Shown here one piece after another: positions 30,691-42,700 of a stretch of DNA of 64,000 nucleotides. The DNA comes from Lagopus muta (Eukaryota; Chordata; Aves; Galliformes; Phasianidae). Where the stretch lies: assembly GCF_023343835.1 (NCBI RefSeq), contig NC_064437.1:1126001-1190000 (forward strand). Direction: 5' to 3'. The position numbers and the translations under genes were made by a program. Numbering within the stretch: position 1 is the first letter of the stretch; each line of letters starts with the position of its first letter. A model generated the notes under the pieces. It was not told the DNA's origin, did no database searches, and saw only the letters and a program-made list of their open reading frames with translations.

Positions 30691-30883
30691 AAATATGTCG
30701 TGCATTCATTAAATTTCAGGGATTTTGGCAGAGCTCCTTCAGAGCAGCAGCTCAGCTTTAAACATGATGAATATCTACCGTAAAAATTCCATTTCATCAT
30801 TGCCTTTGGCTGAGATAGGAGTTGATAACAGCCTCAGAAGAGAAAGCCTTCAGTCCCTAAATGGTCAGAAACACGAGAAATCA

Positions 30884-30966
30884 CCGAATCTCAGGGGCTG
30901 GAAGGGACCTCAAGAGGTTATTGAGCCCAACCCCCTGCTAAAGCAGTTCCCTACAGCAGGCCACCT
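30884..30966 (-). repeat. CR1 fragment, minus orientation
   Basis: Short 3' end: caccgaatctcaggggctgg, then aagggacctcaagaggttat and gcccaaccccctgctaaagc. Confidence 0.8.
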
Positions 30967-31589
30967 CCATTTCTTTCCCATTTCTATATTCCTATTTCTT
31001 TTGCACACATAAAACGATGGCATACAATGATGGGCTAAAAGTGAGTGCTAAGTTTGATGTGAGCAGAGGGGATGAGTTCAGCGCAGCAGGCACGCTGGGC
31101 CGCACAGCATCAGCAAAGCACACACATCTGGATGGGAGGGCAACTTTCACGAGAGGCAGCCCTGCAGAAGGACTCCATTTCTGCCACGTTTTCAGCTTGG
31201 TGTCAGACGGAGCAAATCCAGAATAAGCTGCCACACCTACAAAACCAGGCAGACTTTCAGATCATGACACATGTCCCATGAGACATTATCTGCGGGAGGG
31301 TCCCACTGCAGAGTGCTGTGCCATGGGAGCACGTCCTGTGCTCCCCTCGTTCTGCAGAGTTCCCGCTGGATCTCCTTTCCAAACAGAGGAGACGTGAAGT
31401 CACTGAACTCGGCGAGGAGCAGCAGCAGCACAGAAGCTCCCAGCCCGCAGATCGCACGGTGGTGTCCTTCACTCACTCGAAGGAAATGACCTTTAACTTC
31501 GCTTTTGCCTTATGAAGCAATTTTCATTCCAAGAGCACTTGCGTTTATGCAACTGTAAATCAGCAGATTAGAAACAGGGAAAACTGCGT

Positions 31590-31780
31590 GCGTACGTGTT
31601 GCACAAAACGTGCGGCTTGCGCAGCGATAACAGCTGCGGAGCTCCGGGACGCGGCGTCGGGTCCGGGTCCGCCTGCCGTGCTGCCCTCTGCTGCCCGCAC
31701 AACCCGCTGCGGGATCCGGGTGCAGCGCGGGCTGGTTGGGCAACGGGAGGATGGGGAGAGATGGGGGAACAGCCGCGGAA
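31590..31780. promoter_or_regulatory. CpG-rich patch, function unknown
   Basis: CpG-rich sequence including gcgtgcgtacgtg and gacgcggcgtcgggtccggg, directly before a young CR1 copy. A second patch lies at about 32130-32400. No recognised exon adjoins either one, so these may be orphan CpG islands or ancient GC-rich sequence. Confidence 0.25.
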
Positions 31781-31784
31781 TGAG

Positions 31785-32012
31785 AGGTGACGGCTCACGC
31801 TGTGCAGGGCAGGGCAGGCTGGGTGCTGGGGGACATCTCTGCTCCAAAGAGCGCTCAGCACCGCACAGCTGCCCAGGGGTGGGGGGTCAGCATCCCTGGG
31901 GGTGTTCAGAGCTGTGGGCATGTGGCACTGAGGGACGTGGGCAGTGGGCACGGGGTGGGCTTGGAGATCTCAGAGGGCCTTTCCGACCTAAACGATTCTG
32001 TGGTTCCACGTC
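31785..32012 (+). repeat. CR1 LINE 3'-end copy (near-twin of 4435-4641)
   Basis: Shares ggctcacgctgtgcagggca, ctccaaagagcgctcagcac and ggtcagcatccctgggggtg with the copy at 4435, ending ctaaacgattctgtggttcc. Confidence 0.9.
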
Positions 32013-33237
32013 GTGGCTGCTGCAGCACCAGAGGAGGAACTCGGGCTATGAAGGCGCTTGGCACCGGCTTTGGGAGAGGAGCAGCAATTCTCATTCCATC
32101 CTTCTGCCCCCCCAGCATCAGCCAGCAGAGACCCCCGGAGGCGGCTCAAGTCCCGGCGGATCACACGCAGCGCCGTGGCTGAGCGCTGAGCGCTGAACGC
32201 TGGCGGCTGGCGGCGTCCCCTGGGAAAAAGAGCTGCGGGACTTCCAGGAGCCGCCCGGTTAGGAAAGCACCCAGAATGGACAAGCGGCTCTGCAGGGTGC
32301 GACGTGCGGCTGGTTCTGCAGCCGGGGCCGCGCAGGACGGGCGCTGCCTTGGAGCGGGGACGGGGAGGCAGCCCTGCGGCTCTTGCTCGTGTCACGCTGC
32401 AGTGCTGGTTGTGTCGCTGCGCTGCGAATTAGGTTGGAAGCACTAAAACATCACAGCTCGTCCTCCCCTTCTTTGTCTGTAACGCGGATGGATTCCTCAC
32501 CCTGTTCACCCCACGAAACGTTCGTGCAGGAATTGGCGCAGCCTCTGGCTGAACCAGATGGGAAAGCAAAACAGCTGCAAAAACACATCTACACCCCCAT
32601 CCCGACACAAAGACCAGCCTGCGGCCGGATCAGCTCCTCGGCCGTCCCACGCGGAGCCGAAGGAGAAGCTGCGCACCGACAGGGCGAAGGGAGAGCCGCA
32701 CTGCCGCAGCCCGGCCAAATGAATATGGAACAGCCCGGGGCCACACCTGGCAGCAATTTTCTCTCCCCCTCGATTTTTGATTTCTTCCTTTCTCTGCAGC
32801 GACCTTTAAGGCTCGGCGTGGCTGCGGGGTGCTCTGCCCGTGGGAGCAGGGTTGTGTGAGCACGGCTGGGAGCGCAGGGGCTGCCTGAGCCAAAGCCCTG
32901 CCAGCTGGAGTGCCTTTGGACATGGGGAGGTGGGCAGGTACGGTCTTTCTTTCTCCCTACTTCAAACAGTGCCTTTTTGTTATTCTCCAAATATTTATGT
33001 CTCTGCAAAAGGCATAAACATTTCAACAGCGGCCTCTCTAGCGCTTTGTTCCAGCACTTAATGCAAAGTTGCTGTGAGGTTCCGTGGCCTTAAACCTCAG
33101 TAAATAGCACGGACTCACGCAGGGGAACTCGCCTGGCCGGCCCGAGGCACACAGCCCCGTGGTGTGAGAAGCAGTGGGGAGAGGTGGCACTGAGCTGCTG
33201 TGCCTGTGTGCATCTGCCCTTGGTGTTCTCATCTTCC

Positions 33238-33315
33238 ACAGAATCCCAGCATGGTTGTGTTGGAAGGGACCCACAGACCCGGCCCCAGCTGGGTGCCCAG
33301 CACCTCTGGAGCTCA
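33238..33315 (-). repeat. CR1 fragment, minus orientation
   Basis: cacagaatcccagcatggtt followed by gttggaagggacccacagac. A short 3' terminus only. Confidence 0.78.
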
Positions 33316-33930
33316 GTGGGGAGCACACACATGGCAGGTAACAGCTGAACAGTGCACCCCCAACAAGTTTCCTTAATATGCATGAATATTTCTGGAACTC
33401 TTTCCTGAGGTTTTGATGCAGGGCAGTGATTTCAGGTTTCTTTTTTGCCTTAAGGCAAAAACGTGGGCCCAGAGTGACATGTCACACCTGGTTTGGGTTG
33501 TTCTTCAGTTACAGACATCCTGAAAATACACTGCCTTTGTAGGTAGACTGGAGCAGAATGTGTTCTTTCAGCTCTCTCCATGCACTTCCACTCTTGACAC
33601 GGCTGTTACTGCAGCAGAAGTCTCTCCATGAGTTTATTCATTCTCTAAACTCATGAGCAACACTGGAGTTAAGGAACTGAGTTATTTTCTCACCTTTCAT
33701 CTCATTCTTTTCCCCCACGTGAATGGGTAAATGCACACCAACAGAACTGTGCATTGGCAGCAATACAATATATAACCAAATGGGTCTTTTCCAGGTGAAG
33801 TGAGTGCATGAGAGGTCAATATTAAGAAGTATCTGGGTCATCACATCTTGCAACTGGAGCGGAGAGCTCCAGGAATGCTGACAGACAGCCCCAGCTGCTC
33901 TGTGTGCTGCACTGTAACACACTGCAGCCT

Positions 33931-34015
33931 TACAGCTGACCTGGGGGGGTTGCAGCAGTCCCAAACCTGAGCTGTGCCCCTACAGCTGACCTGTTGGGTT
34001 TGCAGCAGTCCTGAC
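33931..34015. repeat. tandem duplication with 50-base period
   Basis: tacagctgacctg plus ggttgcagcagtc at 33931-33960 recurs exactly 50 bases later at 33981-34010 with few changes (1.7 copies). The overlapping 257-codon minus-strand frame is not recognised as a protein. Confidence 0.75.
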
Positions 34016-36006
34016 ACCGACGCTGCCATTCTGCTGCCCTGGTGTCTGGGAGCAGAATGCAGAGCAGGCATTGGGCTGGCTGGTAATTCACAGTGCTGTG
34101 TATGGATGTGAACCTCTGCATGATGACCAGAGACCACAGAGCTGTAATTTTTTTCCTTGTCAGCTCTGTCTTTCATCACCTGTTTTAGAGTCTGTGTAAA
34201 ATAAGGATAATGAGGTCCAGCCCTGCAAATTCCCACAACCCTTTTTCCTATAGGCGCAGCAAATGTTTTGTTTCTTAGCTGAGCTGAATGCTGGTGGAGC
34301 AGTTGGTGGCACAGACCACAATCTACAGCTCCAGGTGCAAGGCAGTTCAGTGCCCTGGGACACAGAGGCAATTGAAGGTGGATTAACTGTGCCAACAAGG
34401 CAGCTGGCACTGCTGGCTGCTGCGTGCCCTGTGCCAGGCTCCCCTCCTTGGTGTTCCCTACCAGCTCCAGCTGCAGTTTGGTGTGCTGGTATGGAGGGCA
34501 GTGGGTGAGAGGTGCAGCCAGGCCCTGAGGGGCTGCAGAGCAGGAGGGGATGTGGAGCAGGAGATGTGTGTCTGCGGGGCAATGCTGCAGCCACCTCTGC
34601 CCATCTCTGTGCACAGCCTGCGCCTCGCATGGAAAGTGAAATTAGAAAGAGAACTGTTCTTCTTTCTAAGTATTTCCCTCTGTAACGGACACACACTTGT
34701 ATTTTAAGGGAACAAAACCCTCTCTTACTCAAAGGCCGTCCCTCGTCTGGAGCAGCTTGCCTTGATTACATCGTACTAAATTACTCATCTTGGATATATG
34801 ATTCTCTTTCTTTTCTCTGCCAAGAGCAAAAATATGAGATTATTTGGCAAGAGGAATGTGTATCTAAAACGTCAAATTACAGCTCATAACTATTACGGGA
34901 TGGTTCTGGCGATGGCCCTTTGTGGTGCTTCCAAAACAGATGTCTCTTTCTAGGAGATCTCCAGAACCAACCCGTGCCTTGTCTTTGCTTTCAAAGGGTG
35001 CTTTGAGAACGCCTCACCAGCACACAGCTGGCTGAATGTACTGCTTTAATGTAACTTTCCAGCTTCTCAGGACTTCCGTCTCTTCCAATTGCATTAACTG
35101 ATAGATCTCTGCACAGAATGCAGTCAGGCAGACGTTGGGAATCTGCATGTTTGTTTTCCCAATAACTGATACAGGCGAGCTCCATCGCTTGCTTAGCAGA
35201 GGAATGGAGCAGTAAAACTAATCCATGTTTGTCACTGTTTTCAGTCAGCATTACAGAGCTGTTACCAACCAGAATTTGATTCGTTCCGGTAGATCTCTCC
35301 TGATTCCATCTTGCTAATTAACAAATGCCATCAGCTTCTACTGGCACTGAATAGGAGTGTGATCCTTGGTGCTGTGCCTCCAAAGCAGGTACTGCAACAC
35401 GTCCCCATGTGGGCGCATTTCACTTCTCATGGGGCTAGGAAAGCTGGCTTCAGTTTTTACGTTATCTGCTCATTTGGTCTTCTCCACTGAATGGATTGGA
35501 TTGGATGTTTGGGAACATAAGGGTTTAACAGGGAAATGGCCAGAGGAGGTTGAAAAAACCTCTGCAATGTGTTCTTTGTGTTCTGGTGGAAGTGATGGCA
35601 GCATGAAGACTTGAGTGCAAACAACTGTGTGGTTCAGCTGGTAGAAGGAATTGGATGACATTAAGCTTATTGTCCTATAATAACAAACTGAGCATCACTC
35701 TGTCATACTCAAGTGTCCATATGTGGTACACAAATAACATTCTTTGCTTGCTTTTGAGGAGGACACAAACCCGGAAAGGCCCCCCGGTCTGGCAGCACAT
35801 CTGCAGCCCTTCTGACATCTGCCTGCCCTGCACCTGGGCTGCCACCTCCTTGGGGCTGCTGCTGCTGCCCTGCACCTGCTTTGGTCATACATCAGCGATG
35901 CCCATTGCTGGGCAGAAAGGAAACACGGGCACCTACAGAGAGAAGTGCCAGGCTGCAGCAGTTGTGAAGGAAGGTGAAACATGCAGTCTGACAGCTGGTT
36001 TTCGTA

Positions 36007-36122
36007 GAAGCATAGAATCATTCAGGCTGGAAAAGCACTCTGAGGCCCCCAAGCCCACCCCATGCCACCACACCGTGCTCACTGCCCATGTCCCTCAGCG
36101 CCACATCCCTGCGGCTCTTAAC
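36007..36122 (-). repeat. CR1 fragment, minus orientation
   Basis: catagaatcattcaggctgg, then cactctgaggcccccaagcc and tgcccatgtccctcagcgcc. Confidence 0.85.
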
Positions 36123-37342
36123 GTGTCAATACAGTACACAGTAATTAATAAAGCAGATCTGACAGGGGCTGTCTGCTCTGTGCGGGCAGGGGAGAAAGCA
36201 AAGCGTGCACATCTGGTTTGCAGAAGTCTTGCTGCGGTCTTGATTCTCTGTAACCCTGTAAGGGTGGCAGCGTGGAGCCGGGGAAGCTCAGGGCTGCTTT
36301 GCATGAGTTAAACCTAGGGAGCCTCTGCATCATCACTCAAGCAGACAGGAGGGTTTGAGCAGAGCCACGCTTGCTGCCAGATGAGCTCAAGGTCAGGGGA
36401 GAGGTTTGGAAGGAGGAACTTGGAAAAGCAGTGATGGATCTGCCCCAGCCATGCTCACAGGTCCTGCTGCAGCAGCTCTGCTGATTGGAATGATGCTCAA
36501 AAGAGTTGGTTTGGCAGGCACAGAAAAATGCTGAAAATTTGGGCTTTCTGCAGCTTTGCTTTTGATGGCTTGCGCCTTCTAACCACACAGTAATGGTAAA
36601 GACTATAAATAAAATTTAAAAATCCAGTTTAAGCAGCCTTTAATAAAATATAATTTATTTTAATACTCTGTTATTGGCTCCTCCTTCGGGGTGTCACAAG
36701 TCTGCATTTTTGGCCTGACAAACCAAGATGTGCTCTCTGTCAAATGGTGAGCTCCATTTTGTCTTCTCTGCAGACTGGAAACCTCACTGTCCCTACTGGA
36801 GCTCCATACTGGTGCATTTCAGGCACTCTGTGATGCAGGGAAGGCTTTGAGAGCATATCAGAGAAAGGCCATCAGGACAGTGATCTCGGACACTGCCTTC
36901 TGAGCAGTTCCCAAGTTCACACCATGAGTGGGTTCACACCCATGGCTCTGCTTGTGCAGCTGCTCATGGGGGCAGGAGGGCAGGTGAGGGCATGCAGGGC
37001 AGAGATGCTGAGCAGTGAGAGCTGTCATGGGGATGCTGCCAGTGCCCACTGCTGCCCATGCAGTGCCCTACATCTGTTCTCAAGCAGCTGTGGTTGCTTG
37101 CAGGTTGTAGCCATAGAGGGGAGGTGATTCCTTTCCTAAGGTTGTGTTCTGTTCAATTTTTGCTCTGTTGGCATCAGAGCAGCTGCACCAGGAGCCCATG
37201 CCCCGTGCTCATGTACAGGAATTAATTAACCAGCAGCATTCCTCCTGCTCAGCTGACACAAGGACTGCCAGCAGGGAGTGCAGCACGGCTGCTGTGGCAC
37301 AGCTGCCCCGTTTGTGCAAACCTGGGGTGCGAGTCAGAGAAC

Positions 37343-37515
37343 CATGGAATCACTGAGGTTGGAAAAGCCCTCTGAGCTCCCCAACCCACTGCCAGCCCAC
37401 CACCCACATCCCTCAGTGCCACATCCCTCAGCTCTGAACACCCCCAGGGATGCTGACCCCCCCACCCCTGCTCACTCTGTGCCGGTGTTCTTTGCAAGAA
37501 GGAATTTCCCCTGAA
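37343..37515 (-). repeat. CR1 fragment, minus orientation
   Basis: accatggaatcactgaggtt, aaagccctctgagctcccca and acacccccagggatgctgac, as in the related minus copies. Confidence 0.87.
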
Positions 37516-38871
37516 ATCCAACCTGACCCTCCCTGGCTCTGTGAGGCCATCACCTCTCGCTGTTCCTGAGATGCTGATTGCTGTTCCTACAAACGGGTGC
37601 ACGCTTCGCACAGATGCCTACCCTGTGGGCTGGGAATTCTGCTGGATATTTGCAGCCCAGGCAGGGCTTGGATGGAGTGGTGCACAGCTGTTGGTTTGCC
37701 TCGATCCCTGAGCTGTGGGCAGTCGCAGGCCGTGGATCTCTGCCAGCTCGTTGGTATGAACCCTCCCTACCAACACTTCCTTTTTAGATGGGTGCTGCGT
37801 TACCAGCCATAGAATAGGGTTTTCTTACAAAGATAACATTTCCCTCCCCATCCATGAACTGGAAATAACACAAAACGCCCTTTTCCCGTTCTTTGAGAAA
37901 ATGTTTCATGCTACTACTTAAAGAGACCAGGAACACATCACCCACAGGAGCAGTTATGAGAAGCAAGGCCGTTGCCTTGGCCAATATCCACTGACAGCCT
38001 TTGGTCCTGAAAGCACATCTGTGTCAGCGATCCCACTGCCTTTATAATGGGCACAAAGCACGTGTGCATTAAGAGCTATTTTTAAACAGTGAAGTCATAA
38101 CTGTAATGTAAAAGTAAAGCCAAAACAAAGCTGAAACAGTTGAACTTGTGGTGATTGAGAAGATTGAACCGTCTCACTGTCACAGGATGCCTGCACCCCG
38201 ATGGGATCATTAGCACCACGGAGGGGGAGAAGAACTGGTCAGCCCTGCTAATCAGAAAAAGATTGTGGAAGTAGAAAGCAGCAGCAGCAGCACGATGGCA
38301 TCTGGTGGTCTGAGGTCAACAGCGGGAGCCAGAGCCACGGTGCTGGAAAACCGGCATAGCCATGGGGGATGGTTTCTGCTGTCCTCTTCAATTGGATTTT
38401 GGGCTTGGCAGTGTCAATTCCGTGACATCACCCAAAATGCTGCACTGCTGTTGGCCTCCAGCAGTGCATCCATGCGGTGGTTGGGCAAGGGTCAGGCACT
38501 GGTTGCTGCAGTCTTTCCTTTTGAGGCAGAGCTTGCACTCTGCTTCTCTACCACGCAACTCTATGACCAGAAGTGTTTGCTGTCACTGTGCCCTGCCTCT
38601 TGTGGTGCACAGAGCTGCCGTGGTGCTGTGCAGTGTGGATGAGCACCCAGAGGTCTGCATTCCATGTGGGCATGGTGCTGGGAGCCCGGGGTTGGGTGGG
38701 CAGCAGCTGCATTGCACCGCCAGCGCTGCACCTTTCCTGCCTGGGAGGATCGTTGGTTTGGGTTTTTTTTTTTGTGTTTCTTCTAGTTTTTTTTCTTGAT
38801 ATTGACTGTTTGCTTCAGGTTATTATTTGTTGTACCTCCTAAATATTTGACCTGTCCTTCATTTGATGTGT

Positions 38872-38956
38872 AGGTGGGGCACTGAGGCACATGGTCAGTG
38901 GGCAGGATGGGTTGGGGATCTCAGAGCTTCTCCAGCCTAAATGGTTCTATGATTCC
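38872..38956 (+). repeat. CR1 fragment, plus orientation
   Basis: ggtggggcactgaggcacat, then ttggggatctcagagcttct and cctaaatggttctatgattc, a clean CR1 terminus. Confidence 0.85.
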
Positions 38957-39169
38957 TGCCCATTGTTTGTTAGTGACTGCATCCCTTTGTGGCATAGTTG
39001 TCCTCGAGGAGTGTTTTCAGCCACTCCCCATTGGACCCGTCCTACACAGAGCCACAGGACTCTTCGGAAAGGACCCACAAGGGCCATCCTGGCTCCACGT
39101 GGGACCACCTAAAATGCAAACGCTCTGTCTGAGGCAATGTTCTTCATCCTAAGTCCGACAGCAGCGTGG

Positions 39170-39758
39170 CGCGGACCTTCGCGGTGCCCCATCAGTAGCC
39201 GCAAGGCGCAAACGCTGCAAAGCAGATGACGGCAGTGGAACGAGCTCGTTCTTACGGGGCACGCACGGGGACGCGCCCGGACTGGGGGCAGAGCGGCACC
39301 CACATCCCCGCGAGCCCGCAGCCCCGCTCTGAGCTTCGGAGGGCAGCGGGGCTGGGAGGGACTGCCGGTGCGAGGAGGACAAAGCAGCACGGGGACACCG
39401 GAGCGAGACCGGGACGCAGGGGGTGCGGTGACCGCGTCCGGCCCGCGGGGGTTACGCGCCCCAGCACGGTGCCGCGTTTCAGAGCGTCGCGGAACCGCTC
39501 GGGTCGGCGGGGCCCTCCAGAGGCCACGCGGTCCTCGGCCGCCCCGGGGCCGCCGCACCCCCAGCGCCCGCAGCTCGAGCGGCGCGGGGCCGGGCCGGGC
39601 GGGGCGGCGGTGCGGGGCCGGGGAGGGGCGGGGGAGCGGCGCCACGTGATGCGCTTCCCCGCTCCTTAAAGCCGCCCGCCGCGCCCGCCCCGCCACAATC
39701 ACGGCCGCACGGCCCCGCCGGCAATCAGTGCCGCGCCCGGCCCGGCCCCGCCGCCACC
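39170..39758 (+). promoter_or_regulatory. WLS: WLS CpG-island promoter and 5' UTR
   Basis: Very CpG-rich sequence runs from about 39170 through exon 1 and into intron 1 (to about 40700). It has GC boxes (ggggcggcgg, gggaggggcggggg) near 39600-39632 and a palindromic CACGTG E-box at 39643-39648. The start codon has an ideal Kozak context, gccgccaccATGG. There is no canonical TATA box, as expected for a housekeeping CpG promoter; ttaaag at 39664 is the only weak candidate. Confidence 0.8.
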
Positions 39759-42700
39759 ATGGCCGGGGCCATCATCGAGAACATGAGCACCCGAAAGCTG
39801 TGCATCGTCGGCGGGATCCTGCTGGTGTTCCAAGTGATCGCCTTTCTGGTGGGAGGTCTGATCGGTGAGTGCCGCCGGGGCAAACTTTCTCCCCCCGCCG
39901 CGGTGCCGGTGCTCGTTCCGGTGTCAGCGCCGCGCCTCCATGAGCTCATTAGCGCGGCATTGTCGTTAAGCAAACAGAGCTCCGCGGGCCCCTTTGTGCG
40001 TGCCGGGCTGGAGAAGGGGCAGAGAAAAGTTTGCCCGGCCTGCTCGCGGCGTGCCTGAAGAAAGGCAGGGGAGCCGTCAGCATGGCGACCGGTGCCGCGG
40101 GGCCCTGGAGCTGAACGTACCATCGAACCTTTTTTTTTTTTTTTTTTTTTTTTTCTCTTTATTTTTTTTTCACTTTTTTTTTTTTTTTTTTTTTTATTGT
40201 TAATTCTGCTTTCCCTCCTTCCTTACCGCCTCCCCATCTCCGGGCCGCGGGAGGAGGGAGCCTTCCTGCCTGCGGCAGCACTCGCCAGGCGTAAAGCGAT
40301 GCTAGCAGTCATAAGGAAACCGGGGAGGGGGGATGGAGAGGGGGCCGCCTGTCCCGGGGCTGAACACCGAACCCGGAGCGCGCAGCGCGACGTCGGATAG
40401 CGCTGGGGAATGGAGGGAGAAAGATGGAGGAGGGCGGGCGGGGGGCAGAGCCGGGACTGGCGGTGGTACTGGAAGGCACAGCGGCGGGGATGGGGTGGGG
40501 TGGGATGGGGTGGCTCGGCTCCGGGCGGGGATGGCGCCGCCCCCCGCGGTTCGCTCTTGGGGTTCCCTCCGCCCGGCTCCCCCCTGCGCTGCGGCCCGCG
40601 GGGTCCAGCAGCCCGGCTGCGTCCCCTGGCCGCCTCTGCGCTCCGCGGCTGAGACGCGTCGTCCTTTTTGTTGAGGGGAGCGTGGCTGGAACGTTCTTGC
40701 AGCGATCTTCATTTCAGAGGCGCAGAAGAAAGAGCTGCAGCCGGCGTTCCGAAGGCAGGTCCATTGTTCTGCGTTCCTATCCCTGCGAACTGCTGCTCTG
40801 TGGGAGCTGGAGAAATTCTGCTAAGTGTAATGCGCAAAACTTTGCTTTCATCCTTCTGGTGCTCGATCACAAAGCAGCCCCTGGCAACATCGGGTTGGAA
40901 CCTGAGTTTTCTGCTCCTGTAGGCCCAAACCCGCTCGACACCAGGACTGGGTTTTCTACCCAGTTTCTTCTGAAGGAGCTGGTTTGGATGGAGCTGGTTC
41001 AGATGCAGGTTACTGAACCCGATGCTGATTCACTGGATGCGTTTTCTTGCCCCATGTTGTGCAGAGAAGCTGTGCTCCATGGTCATGAGGATGTCTTTGT
41101 TCCTAGAAGGGTTTTGCAGCAGAGCTCTCCAAGTTCATAAAGCATGAGCTGTGTGTACAGAGCAAACCTACTGAAGGATCTGTTTCTGTCTTCACCTGGG
41201 AACAGGTGTGATAAACAGATGTATTCGTGTTTAGGATTGCATGGGCTACACAGGCCTCTTTCTTTCATCTTGAAATTCCTTTGAACCCGAATGGAGCTTG
41301 GATCTGCCATACATACACCATACACGCCTCCTGCATTAGGGCCCAGCCCAGTGCTGGGCTCTGGGACCTGCAGGCAGTGTGGCAGTGGCTCAGGGCTCAA
41401 TGCCTCTTTTAGACCTAGGGTGACGTTTGTTGATCATACGGGGATGCCTTCTGCCTGCTGGCAGGTCCTAGGGGGTGCTATGGGCAGACCTTCCATGGCT
41501 GGAAAACCCCACTTTGAGTCTTCAGGCAGATCAAACTGCGTTATTGCCTCACCCAGACTGGGTCGGTGGCTGTTCTGCAAAGTGCCGAGCCCTCCAGGAT
41601 GGTGCTGGGACAGCTGCTGGTAGCCTCAGGGCAGGGCTGTGAGTAATGCTGCTCCTGTAGTGCATGGGGGGATGAGAGCTGAGGTGCCACTGAAATAGTG
41701 ACCCGGTCTGGTTTGATCCAGCACGCCAAACAGACAACAAGAATCCGGTTATTTTAGTTTGTTCAGGTCTAGACAAACCAAAATATGTACACAACGGGAG
41801 TGCAGCTACAAAGCGAGCTCTGCCGTTCCTCTAGCAGGGAGTCAGGTCATGTTTCAAAACAATGACTAAGTGCTCTATTTTAACAGATTATTTTGCAAGT
41901 AAAAAAATACACAAATGCGACACATTCGTACCTGATACGGCCAGAAAGCTTCGTTCCTCTGGAACTGTGTTTTCTGCCAGTGCTGGTCCTTGATGGAGTT
42001 TGTGAACAACAAACTATTTATGCGAGCTTTATTAAACTCGAACGTATTTCTGCTGGCACTTTTGTCCAGGTGCAGAACTTCAATCAGCATCCCCGTGGGC
42101 TTTGGTTAGAAATGTGCATTGGCAAAACATGGGATGAAGGCATACAGGAGTCAGAGCTTGCAGAGCAGAGCTCCAGCAGCATCTATGGGAGCTCAGCGAA
42201 GCTGAGGCATGAGAAGTGCCGTAAGGGGTGATTTTATAGGGCTGTTTCTTTGCTGCTCTCTGGGGCAGAAGCTGCCCCCAAAGCCCTCCTGGAGCAGCTG
42301 CTCAGTAACACGCTTGGAGGCGCTTCAGATGGCCTCAGGACGGACAGGATTCCCTCTGTCCTGCTCCAGAGCTGGCTTTGTGTACCAGCACTCAGTAGTG
42401 GATACAGCAGCTGACCATACATTCTGCACACGTAACTGGTTGGAGAAGTGAAGGCGTTTATTTCCTCGCTGGGATGAAGGCATGCATTTGGGAGCGAGCG
42501 GCTCTGCTGCTTCCTTCTCTTGCTTTAAGACCGAGGGGGGGAAAAAAACGGAGTTGTTTTGACTGGAGCCAATAAAACTGCTGCTCGTGTGTCTTGCCCA
42601 GAGAGATAATGAGTCATGAGTGCAAATGGCTGAGCAGCTATCAACAATCCCGGCTCATTATCTACATGTCGGGTTTGGCTCCCAAGCAGTGCCTTTCCAG

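Larger units (their letters stand above)
32400..39100. other. intergenic, upstream of WLS
   Basis: Apart from CR1 fragments and the 50-base duplication, I recognise no gene. A minus-strand frame of about 110 codons ending at 34991 is noted in the findings. Confidence 0.5.

Noticed and set aside
33841-34614. 257-codon minus-strand frame
   Set aside because: It is Cys/His/Gln/Leu-rich with internal tandem duplication, overlaps other frames on both strands, and has no recognised domain.
39109-41140. Long frames around WLS exon 1 (up to 238 codons)
   Set aside because: Same GC-rich artefact, and they overlap the WLS promoter and intron.
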